Shown: positions 40,420-46,955 of the stretch, piece by piece
Layout of the letters: the number at the start of each line of letters is the position of its first letter
Numbering within the stretch: position 1 is the stretch's first letter
Source of the DNA: Hymenobacter terrenus
GTDB taxonomy: Bacteria; Bacteroidota; Bacteroidia; Cytophagales; Hymenobacteraceae
Assembly (NCBI RefSeq): GCF_000972495.1
Contig: NZ_LATM01000011.1
Coordinates: forward strand, 1 to 64,000
Direction: 5' to 3'
DNA: 64,000 nucleotides
The notes under the pieces: model-generated
Told to the model about the DNA's origin: nothing
The model's database searches: none
The model's input: the letters and a program-made list of their open reading frames with translations, nothing else
Program-made: the position numbers and the translations under genes

Positions 40420-41517
40420 CTACGCGGGCAGGCTGGGGCGCAGGGCCACGAGGGCGTCCACGTAGGCCGCGGCCTCGTCGTAGAGCAGCGTGGCGATGTG
40501 CAGCTCGTACTTGAGGAGCTCCCGGTCGTCCTCACCCCGGCTCTCGGCCTGGCTGGTGAGGCGGCCCTGGCGGGTGAAGAGGCGGCCGATTTCGGCCTGA
40601 GCGGCGCCAATGAGCTTCGGGTCGGTGAGGGTGGCCAGGTCGGCCTGGGCCTCGGCGATGTCGGTGGTGAGGCGCGCGGCCTCGCTCTGGCGGGCTTCGG
40701 GCGAGCCGAAGGTTTGGATTTCGACGCCGAGCGTGCCCTTGCGGGCACCGGCCACGTCGCGCTTGAGGGTGAGCGGGGGCAGCAGGGCATCCACGGTGCG
40801 CTGGGATTTCACACCGCTGAGGTCGGGGGTAGGCATAAGCTGAGGATTAGGTTGAGATTGGGGTTGAGGAAAAAGAACTTGCGGGCGCAAGGTAAGCGCC
40901 GCATCCGGTTTGGCAAGGGCCGGGCGCGGGCCGGCTGGCGCGGCGCTCGCGGGGCCGGGCTTTTCGGCGGCCAGGGCCTGGGCCAGGGCGGCGGCTTCGG
41001 CCAGCAGGCCGGCGTGGCGGGCGGCCAGCAGCGCGGCCGGCGCGGGCCCGCTGTGGGTGTGCCATTCGACGGCCGCCCCGCCTTGCAATTGCAGCAGCTG
41101 CCCCAGCTGGCCCTGGCGCTGGGCGGGGGTGAGCGGGGCGGCCTCAATGGCGGCCAGGGCAGCGGGCAGGGCCTCGGCCGCATCCAGGCGGGCGGCCGCC
41201 GCGGCGGCGCGGGCGGGCACCTCGTGGGCCAGGCGCACCCGCAGCACCTCGGCCTGGGCGCGGCACTGCGCCAGGCGCTCGGCCACGGGTGCCCAGTCGA
41301 CTGGGAGCGGGGGGCCGGGCGGGGTGGCCAGCAGGGCAGCCAACGCCCGCAGGCGCCGGGCGGCGGGAGCCGGCAGGGGCCGGGTGCCGGCCTCGGCGTC
41401 GTTCACCTTCGGTTGCGACACGCCCAGCAGGCCCGCCACGTCCGCCTGCGACAACCCGAAGTGCTTCCGCACGGCTCCCAGCAGGCCGGGCGGCGTATTC
41501 TTAATCCAACGCACCAT
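40420..41517 (-). CDS. XRE-like helix-turn-helix protein with long Ala-rich C-terminus
   Basis: Protein of 365 aa. Residues about 12-60 form a helix-turn-helix (VRKHFGLSQADVAGLLGVS, then QPKVNDAEAGTRPL). The next 130 residues are Ala/Leu-rich helices resembling the body of the shorter protein at 13081-13689. After a Pro/Gln-rich linker (PQPQSQPNPQLMP) a charged helical region follows (SEAARLTTDIAEAQADLATL). A regulator role is inferred from the N-terminus only. It lies in the accessory island next to the toxin-immunity locus. Very high GC, unlike the DNA directly around it. Confidence 0.7.
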   Translation of the reverse strand: MVRWIKNTPPGLLGAVRKHFGLSQADVAGLLGVSQPKVNDAEAGTRPLPAPAARRLRALAALLATPPGPPLPVDWAPVAERLAQCRAQAEVLRVRLAHEVPARAAAAAARLDAAEALPAALAAIEAAPLTPAQRQGQLGQLLQLQGGAAVEWHTHSGPAPAALLAARHAGLLAEAAALAQALAAEKPGPASAAPAGPRPALAKPDAALTLRPQVLFPQPQSQPNPQLMPTPDLSGVKSQRTVDALLPPLTLKRDVAGARKGTLGVEIQTFGSPEARQSEAARLTTDIAEAQADLATLTDPKLIGAAQAEIGRLFTRQGRLTSQAESRGEDDRELLKYELHIATLLYDEAAAYVDALVALRPSLPA

Positions 41518-41579
41518 ATAGGGGGGTTCTGTCGGGGCCGCCGCTCGTCGGCAGCCCTCCTACAAGTTTACATCCTTTA

Positions 41580-41615
41580 GGGGTTGGATTTAGAAAAAAT
41601 AAAAAATCCAACCCC
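41580..41615. repeat. 12-12-12 hairpin GGGGTTGGATTT
   Basis: Arms GGGGTTGGATTT (41580-41591) and AAATCCAACCCC (41604-41615) enclose a 12-base A-rich loop. It lies 63 bases upstream of the XRE-like gene start and just past the T9SS tail remnant. An element with the same 12-12-12 geometry and GGGG...CCCC ends is at 43634-43669. Confidence 0.7.
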
Positions 41616-41619
41616 GACC

Positions 41620-41703
41620 CTACTTCACCGCCAAGCGCTGGGGCCGGCTGGCACCGCGCAGCAGGTAGAGGCCGGCGAGCAGGTCCCGCAGGTCGAGGGC
41701 AGT
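41620..41703 (-). pseudogene. orphan T9SS C-terminal sorting-tail remnant
   Basis: On the minus strand codons read TALDLRDLLAGLYLLRG and, about 10 residues later, LAVK and a stop at 41620. This is the typical last strand-turn-strand of a type A T9SS sorting domain. No upstream protein is attached: the frame runs back into the decayed immunity gene. It is the tail of a lost exported protein. Confidence 0.55.
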
Positions 41704-41724
41704 TTCGGGGCCAGTTGGGGGATG

Positions 41725-41913
41725 ACTATCCTACAAAGACCGGAGAATCCAACAGCGGCTAAAACGCGGTAGCCGTCGCAGAAGGTGCCGAAGCCATGCT
41801 GCTCCCAGACCTCCAGGATTTCCGGGGCACCGAGTCGCGGTAGCGGGCCAGGAATGCCGGGGTAGGTCGGTCAACAATGGTGTAAGCGAGAAAAGGGGCA
41901 AGCAGGTGAGCAC
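41725..41913 (-). pseudogene. decayed copy of the GAD-like immunity gene
   Basis: Immediately after the stop of the intact immunity gene (41923), a second copy of its N-terminal part begins at a GTG (41913): AYTIVDRPTPAFLARYRDSV matches VIVDRPTPEFIARYRDLV, then a missing base in a C-run shifts the frame and LEVWEQHGFGTFCDGY continues. The DUF1851 half is missing. It is a tandem duplicate broken by at least two shifts. Confidence 0.75.
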
Positions 41914-41922
41914 GGGCGGCGA

Positions 41923-42495
41923 CTAGCGTTCGAGGATACCGGTGAACTGGCTGATGAGGAAGATATGCTCCCGTAGCTTCACTTTCTCCAGGTGCTCCAC
42001 GGTTTCGGGACCGCCCAGGGCCAGCAGGGGCACGTAGCCGAAGCACTCGTCAAAGGACGGTTCACCCAACCACTCCCGGGCGGCAGGGTACGGCTCCCAG
42101 AGCAATTGATTAGACAGCGTTTCACCATCGGCTAAATCGTCAAAGAAAAAATCAAGCCCCTTGGCTATGATGCTGACGTTGCCGTGACGATAATCTACCA
42201 GGGATAAAAAATCAAACTCCCAGATGAGCAGGTCACCCATTGCGGTGGCAAAGAGGACGACGGGCGGGCCTTGGCTAGGGGTACTGGTGAGTTGATAGGT
42301 GTCGGCCAACAGATCGGCGTAGTCGTCGGGGTTCACCACCTTCAGGTAGCCGTCGCAGAACGTACCAAAACCGTACTGCTCCCAGACCTCTAGGACTTCC
42401 GGCGGTACCAAGTCACGATAACGAGCGATGAATTCAGGGGTGGGCCGGTCAACAATAACATATTCTGGGAAGTGTTCAAGCAGCGTAGTGAGCAT
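41923..42495 (-). CDS. GAD-like/DUF1851 (Tdi1-type) immunity protein
   Basis: Protein of 190 aa from MLTTLLEHFPEYVIVDRPTP. The N-terminal half has the GAD-like pattern (PTPEFIARYRDLVPPEVLEV, then WEQYGFGTFCDGYLKVVNP); the C-terminal half (FATAMGDLLIWEFD ... PLLALGGPETVEHLEKV) matches DUF1851, the T6SS Tdi1-like immunity family. It follows the toxin gene by 52 bases on the same strand, the usual toxin-then-immunity order. Relatives neutralise Ntox15 (Tde) DNases in the cytoplasm by direct binding. A broken second copy follows it. Confidence 0.88.
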   Translation of the reverse strand: MLTTLLEHFPEYVIVDRPTPEFIARYRDLVPPEVLEVWEQYGFGTFCDGYLKVVNPDDYADLLADTYQLTSTPSQGPPVVLFATAMGDLLIWEFDFLSLVDYRHGNVSIIAKGLDFFFDDLADGETLSNQLLWEPYPAAREWLGEPSFDECFGYVPLLALGGPETVEHLEKVKLREHIFLISQFTGILER

Positions 42496-42547
42496 AACAA
42501 AGTAGGGAACAGGTAAACAATGGTGGCGCAAGCGAAATGCGGCCTAA

Positions 42548-43552
42548 TTAGAGTACTGGCAAAACAATGTCCAAGTAAGTAGTGGCTTGCTCCTCGGGTG
42601 TCATGGCAGTGGCATAAGCACGGATTTGGCGGTCGATACCTTTGATGCGTTTGGGCCAAGCCCCGCCGATGGCGTAGTTGACCCGGGCATCGCCTACGCC
42701 CGTAATCAGGTGGCCGTGGCCGCCGGCAATCTGGTCTGGGTCATGCAACGCGGTTTGGGTCTGGAGCCAGTCGTTGGCCAACTCAGTAGCTTTAGCTCGA
42801 CTTAAGGTGCGGTCTTGACGACGTAATTCATCTATTTTATACCCAAGAGCTTTTTCCCGCGCCAACTCCTGGGCCTTCTTGCCCTTGGGGTCGCGGCCAT
42901 CGGGTTTGGTCTTTTTGCGGTTCTGGTAGGCATCACGGTTGGCGAGAAACTCGGCCACGGTGAGCCGGTTTAGGCCTTGCTGCTGGCCCGTGAGTTGGCG
43001 CACGTACTCGCCCCGGTCTAGGGCGGGCTTGCCCTTCGAGGGGCCCTTTACCTCAAACGGCGGGTCGGCCGTGATGCGCGGCAGCCGTGGTACCCCGTCG
43101 GCCCCCACCACGAAGGGCAGGGCCGCCGCGACGGCCACCGGCGGCACCCCGTGGTCCCGAGCCGCGGGCGCCACAAATGCCGCGGCCGGTCCGCCCGCGC
43201 TCATCGTGAAGCCACCGGGGCCGGTCAGCGCCACATGGGCGACGTAGCGGCCGTTTTCCCCTTCCTCAAACTCCTCCTCGTAGCCCGTGCAGTAGGCCGG
43301 GGCCAGGCTCACCGTTTCGATGGCGCTGCCCCCAGCGCTGTCGAAGAAGATGACATCGGCCGGGTAGTGCGTGACGGGCGCGGCGGCCAGGGCGGCTAGG
43401 AAGTCGTCGGTCGGTACGTCCATCACCAGGGCCAGCTTGCCGTGGCGGACCCGCTCAATGGCCCGGCCCCGGTCATTGGTGCTCTGGTCAACCCCGTAGG
43501 AACAGGTAATGAGGGGGTAGATGTGCCCGGCGATATGCAGCTCGGCATAAAT
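42548..43552 (-). CDS. Hcp (TssD)-Ntox15 fusion, T6SS DNase effector
   Basis: About 334 aa when counted from the first Hcp-like residues. The N-terminal 120 residues resemble Bacteroidota TssD/Hcp tube proteins (YAELHIAGHIYPLITCSYGV, then DQSTNDRGRAIERVRHGKLALVMDV-like pattern). A linker leads to a C-terminal polymorphic toxin type 15 domain (Ntox15/Toxin_43) beginning about LNRLTVAEFLANRDAYQNRKK, with the catalytic HxxD motif in ALHDPDQIAGG (His270, Asp273 in this count). Ntox15 proteins such as Tde are T6SS DNases. The cognate Tdi1-type gene follows. The start is unclear: no ATG, GTG or TTG occurs in frame near the Hcp homology (an ATT at 43552 is the best guess), although the frame is open to a GTG at 43780. 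The 5' end may be damaged. Confidence 0.85.
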   Translation of the reverse strand: MYAELHIAGHIYPLITCSYGVDQSTNDRGRAIERVRHGKLALVMDVPTDDFLAALAAAPVTHYPADVIFFDSAGGSAIETVSLAPAYCTGYEEEFEEGENGRYVAHVALTGPGGFTMSAGGPAAAFVAPAARDHGVPPVAVAAALPFVVGADGVPRLPRITADPPFEVKGPSKGKPALDRGEYVRQLTGQQQGLNRLTVAEFLANRDAYQNRKKTKPDGRDPKGKKAQELAREKALGYKIDELRRQDRTLSRAKATELANDWLQTQTALHDPDQIAGGHGHLITGVGDARVNYAIGGAWPKRIKGIDRQIRAYATAMTPEEQATTYLDIVLPVL

Positions 43553-43633
43553 GGCGCCAATTGGTAGAAGGGGATAACGGTGGAAGGAGGCCTCAAAGCT
43601 AGTGGATTCTACTGTCTTTGGGGAATAGTCATC

Positions 43634-43669
43634 GGGGTACGTTTTGTATTTGATTTTAAAACGTACCCC
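43634..43669. repeat. 12-12-12 hairpin GGGGTACGTTTT
   Basis: Arms GGGGTACGTTTT (43634-43645) and AAAACGTACCCC (43658-43669) enclose 12 bases. It lies in the presumed leader of the Hcp-toxin gene and shares its geometry with 41580-41615. Confidence 0.7.
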
Positions 43670-43692
43670 CTTGCCATCATCGCACCGCCCAA

Positions 43693-43734
43693 CCCCAAAA
43701 AGCCCGCCAGCCCTAACGGGTGGCGGGCTTGGGG
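43693..43734. terminator. terminator-like hairpin at the island boundary
   Basis: CCCCAAAAAGCCCGCCA and TGGCGGGCTTGGGG pair around CCCTAACGGG. It lies between the toxin leader and the duplicated coiled-coil gene end. Its relation to a gene is unclear. Confidence 0.6.
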
Positions 43735-43737
43735 ATG

Positions 43738-43877
43738 AGGACCTATACAGAAACAACACCAAACAGAAGCTGGACTTCACCTACGCCAAAAGCGCCGAAT
43801 ACAAGCAAGGCCAGCACACAGCGAAACCCTATGGAAGCAGCCGGCTGATGGGCAAAAAGACGTTTAAAATGAAGTAG
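43738..43877 (+). pseudogene. duplicated 3' end of the coiled-coil gene
   Basis: Codons read NNTKQKLDFTYAKSAEYKQG, then QHTAKPYGSSRLMGKKTFKMK before a stop, matching the last 45 residues of the protein at 34926-35876 (NTKQRLDFTYAKGAEYKKG). Identity at DNA level is high but with many substitutions, so the copy is not recent. It is in the same orientation as the original. Confidence 0.85.
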
Positions 43878-43909
43878 TTCAGAAGTGCAGATTCAGTAAT
43901 TTTTAACAC

Positions 43910-43949
43910 AAAAAAGCCTGGTTCATCAATTGATGGCCCAGGCTTTTTT
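43910..43949. terminator. terminator between duplicated fragment and cphA
   Basis: AAAAAAGCCTGG and CCAGGCTTTTTT pair exactly, with a 16-base centre. It lies 18 bases past the cphA stop codon and serves the minus strand; the A/T runs make it bidirectional. Confidence 0.85.
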
Positions 43950-43967
43950 GTACGCTTTGCTTGCTGC

Positions 43968-46610
43968 CTACACGGCATCCGCTACCAGCGCCTCGTATTT
44001 ATCGAGCTTGGCAAGCACGGCCAAAATGTTCTCGGTAAAGAGCGTAATAACGGAGCCCTCGGGGGCCGTTTCCAGCACGTGGTCGATGGCGGCCATCTCG
44101 TTTTCGATGTACGTGATGGGCAAATCAGGTTTGTCGAGGCGCAGGCCGCGTTCCATCAAGACTTTGATTTCCTCGGCGGTTTTGCCACGCAGGTCGCGGT
44201 CCTGCCGCAGCACCACTTCGTCGAAAATACGGCCCGCCACGCGGGCAAAACCCATGGTATCCTCGTCGCGGCGGTCGCCCAGGCCCGAGACTACCCCAAT
44301 CTTACGGGTAGCGGTGGTAGCGTCCATGAACTCGGCAAATTTCTGAATGCCGGCCGTGTTGTGCGCGTAGTCCACGATGACTTCGGACTTCGGAAACTTG
44401 TAGATGTTCATTCGGCCTGGTGTTTTCGAGGCCGATGGTACGAAGGCGCGGAAAGCCGTTTTGATATCGTCCCGGTCGAAGCCCGCCAGGTAACCAGCCA
44501 AGGCCGCCGCCAGGCTATTTTCAATATTGAAGCCCGCCCGGCCGCCAAACGTAACCGGGAATTCGGCCGCCCGGTCGATGCGCAGCTTGTAGCTGTTTTT
44601 ATAGATGGTGATGTAGCCTTCCTCGTACACGGCCGCCACCCCGCCCGCTTCCACGTGCTCCAGAATGCGGGGGTTCTTCTCGTTCATGCTGAACAGAGCC
44701 ACGCGGCAGTCCACGGTGCGCGCCATGGCATACACTAGGTCATCGTCGGCATTGAGCACCGCCCAGCCGCTTTTGCGCACCGTGCGGGGCAATACGCCCT
44801 TCACCGCCGCCATTTCTTCCACGGTGTAGATATCCCGCATGCCCAGGTGGTCGGCCGCCACGTTGGTCACCACCGCAATGTCGCAGTTGGTGAAGCCCAA
44901 GCCGGAACGGAGCATGCCGCCGCGAGCGGTTTCCAGCACGGCGTAGTTCACGGTGGGGTCTTTTAGTACAAATTCGGCGCTGACGCCGCCGGTACAGTCG
45001 CCCTTTTGCAGCTGCACGCCCTGAATGTAGATGCCATCCGTAGTGGTGAACCCTACTTTATAGCCTTTGCTGGCCACCAAGTGCGCAATAAGGCGCGTGG
45101 TGGTCGTCTTGCCATTGGTGCCCGTTACGGCAATGATGGGAATGCGGGCAGTGGCGCCGGGCGGAAACAGCATGTCGACCACCGGAGCGGCCACGTTGCG
45201 CGGCAGCCCATCGGCGGGCGAAATGTGCATGCGGAAACCGGGCGCGGCATTCACCTCAATCACCGCCCCGCGGCTCTCGTTGAGTGGCACGGCAATATCA
45301 TTTGCCATCAGGTCAATCCCGCAGATGTCAAGCCCCACAATGCCGGCCACCCGCTCGGCGAGCAGCACGTTATAGGGGTGCATCTGGTCGGTAACGTCGC
45401 TGGCCGTACCACCGGTGCTGATGTTGGCCGTGCTCTTCAGATACAGCGTTTCGCCGGCCGGCAACACCGACTTTAGCGTCAGGCCCTTGCTTTTCAGAAT
45501 ATTGGTAGTGTGCTTGTCAGCTTTAATAGCGGTCAGCACTTTTTCGTGGCCTACACCACGGCGGGGGTCTTTGTTGACCTCGTCAATGAGCTCCTGAATA
45601 GTGCTGCGGCCATCACCGGTCACAGCGGCTGGCGTGCGCTTGGCGGCGGCAATCAGCTTGCCATTGACTACGAGCAGGCGGAAGTCGAAGCCTTCCACAA
45701 ACTGCTCCACAATCACGGCCCGCGAGTATTCCTGAGCCGCTTTCAGGCCGGCCGTCGCGTCCTCCCAGTTTGTAATGCGAATGGTAGCGCCTTTGCCGTG
45801 GTTACCATCGAGGGGCTTGGTCACGATGGGAAAGCCCAGCCGGTCGATGGCATCGCGCAACCCTTCCTCCGAATACACGGTGGTACCGCGCGGCACAGGC
45901 ACGCCCGCGTCGTCGAGCATGGCCTTGGTGCGGTTCTTATTGCCAGCCACCTCCACCCCGGCGTGCGAAGTGTAGCTCGTAGTAGTGGCCCAGATGCGCT
46001 TTTGGTTGACGCCGTACCCCAGCTGAATGATGTTGCTATTCTTGAGCGCGATGTAGGGAATGTTGCGCGAGGCCGCCTCCGCCACGATACTGTAGGTGCT
46101 GGGCCCGATAAACTCCTCCTCCCGAATTTCGTGCAGTTCGTCGATGATGCGCTTCAGGTCGACCTTCTGCTTGCGGCAGGCTCCTTCCACAATTTCTACT
46201 GCGGCCTCAATGGCCCGGCGGCCGGCCCGCTCCTCCTGGTAGGCAAAGACGACGTACTCGACGCCTTCTTCGCGGGCGGGATACGACTTACCCCAGTACA
46301 CGGGCATGCCAGCCAGTCGCTGTAGTTCCAGGGCTACGTGGTAAATAACGTGGCCCAAGGGCTCACCGTCGTTCAATTGGTCGAGGTCCAGCGGCGGGCG
46401 CTTCGCCGACTGCTTGCCGCCGCTCATGCCATTGGGCTGGGGCTGGCCAATGTCGGGAAATAATTTCATGAGCCGGTCTCCCAGCCCAGGCATGGTATTG
46501 GACCATTTACCCGCGAATTCTTCTAAATCAACTTTGGAAACGATGAGCTTGGTGTGTTTCACGGACCAGTAGCTAGGTCCACGCATGGTACGTAGGTCTA
46601 TTATTTTCAT
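43968..46610 (-). CDS. cphA: cyanophycin synthetase
   Basis: Protein of 880 aa. Order of parts: an N-terminal domain (about 1-160), an ATP-grasp domain (about 220-480; TKPLDGNHGKGATIRI, VEVNAAPGFRMH region) and a Mur-ligase-like domain (about 490-870; VTGTNGKTTTTRLIAHL, VVTNVAADHLGMRD, VIVDYAHNTAGI). The enzyme builds the Asp-Arg polymer cyanophycin, an insoluble nitrogen store, adding Asp with the first active site and Arg with the second. No cyanophycinase gene is beside it in this window. It lies at the edge of the accessory island but looks like a core gene. Confidence 0.95.
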   Translation of the reverse strand: MKIIDLRTMRGPSYWSVKHTKLIVSKVDLEEFAGKWSNTMPGLGDRLMKLFPDIGQPQPNGMSGGKQSAKRPPLDLDQLNDGEPLGHVIYHVALELQRLAGMPVYWGKSYPAREEGVEYVVFAYQEERAGRRAIEAAVEIVEGACRKQKVDLKRIIDELHEIREEEFIGPSTYSIVAEAASRNIPYIALKNSNIIQLGYGVNQKRIWATTTSYTSHAGVEVAGNKNRTKAMLDDAGVPVPRGTTVYSEEGLRDAIDRLGFPIVTKPLDGNHGKGATIRITNWEDATAGLKAAQEYSRAVIVEQFVEGFDFRLLVVNGKLIAAAKRTPAAVTGDGRSTIQELIDEVNKDPRRGVGHEKVLTAIKADKHTTNILKSKGLTLKSVLPAGETLYLKSTANISTGGTASDVTDQMHPYNVLLAERVAGIVGLDICGIDLMANDIAVPLNESRGAVIEVNAAPGFRMHISPADGLPRNVAAPVVDMLFPPGATARIPIIAVTGTNGKTTTTRLIAHLVASKGYKVGFTTTDGIYIQGVQLQKGDCTGGVSAEFVLKDPTVNYAVLETARGGMLRSGLGFTNCDIAVVTNVAADHLGMRDIYTVEEMAAVKGVLPRTVRKSGWAVLNADDDLVYAMARTVDCRVALFSMNEKNPRILEHVEAGGVAAVYEEGYITIYKNSYKLRIDRAAEFPVTFGGRAGFNIENSLAAALAGYLAGFDRDDIKTAFRAFVPSASKTPGRMNIYKFPKSEVIVDYAHNTAGIQKFAEFMDATTATRKIGVVSGLGDRRDEDTMGFARVAGRIFDEVVLRQDRDLRGKTAEEIKVLMERGLRLDKPDLPITYIENEMAAIDHVLETAPEGSVITLFTENILAVLAKLDKYEALVADAV

Positions 46611-46717
46611 AACACTAAAGGATGGGCGTTTGAAATACCGTACGTACGGATTTCCGGCTTGGCTGCGAAATGTAGGTATAATGCTGCCTAAAACTGTAAA
46701 TCATGATTTCCGCCATG

Positions 46718-46756
46718 AAAAAAGCCCCGTCTGCCAAGTGGCAAACGGGGCTTCTT
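46718..46756. terminator. terminator hairpin after tRNA-Cys
   Basis: AAGCCCCGTCTGCC and GGCAAACGGGGCTT pair with one mismatch position and a 4-base loop, flanked by A- and T-rich ends. It lies just past the 3' end of the minus-strand tRNA. Confidence 0.75.
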
Positions 46757-46769
46757 CGTTGGTAATCAG

Positions 46770-46840
46770 AGGTGACGGGCGGATTCGAACCGCCGTAGGA
46801 GGTTTTGCAGACCTCTACCTAGCCACTCGGTCACGTCACC
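46770..46840 (-). tRNA. tRNA-Cys (GCA)
   Basis: On the minus strand a 71-base cloverleaf starts GGTGACG and ends CGTCACC plus the discriminator T, as expected for tRNA-Cys (U73). The anticodon arm GAGGT-CTGCAAA-ACCTC has anticodon GCA; the T arm contains GGTTCGAATCC. No CCA is encoded. A -7 box lies 22 bases upstream. Confidence 0.97.
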
Positions 46841-46861
46841 AGTAGTGGTCTTTTGGGAGCG

Positions 46862-46869
46862 CAAAGGTA
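46862..46869 (-). promoter_or_regulatory. -7 box of tRNA-Cys
   Basis: TACCTTTG on the minus strand, 22 bases before the tRNA 5' end. Confidence 0.6.
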
Positions 46870-46905
46870 GGCAGCCCAGTTGGGGTAGGCAAGATTTCAG
46901 TATAA

Positions 46906-46936
46906 AAAAAGCCCCGGCGTTGCGGCCGGGGCTTTT
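46906..46936. terminator. terminator after rpsA
   Basis: AAAAAGCCCCGGC and GCCGGGGCTTTTT pair exactly around a 5-base loop, 20 bases past the rpsA stop codon. Confidence 0.88.
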
Positions 46937-46955
46937 TCTCAATCAAAGTCAGGCA

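Noticed and set aside
40411..41580. 389-codon Gly/Ala-rich plus-strand frame opposite the XRE-like gene
   Set aside because: Low-complexity antisense shadow of a very GC-rich gene; the minus strand has a clear helix-turn-helix.
35735..43877. Classical integrative element with att sites
   Set aside because: The direct 3'-end duplication fits, but no integrase, relaxase or excisionase gene is present between the copies; kept only as an accessory island of unknown origin.
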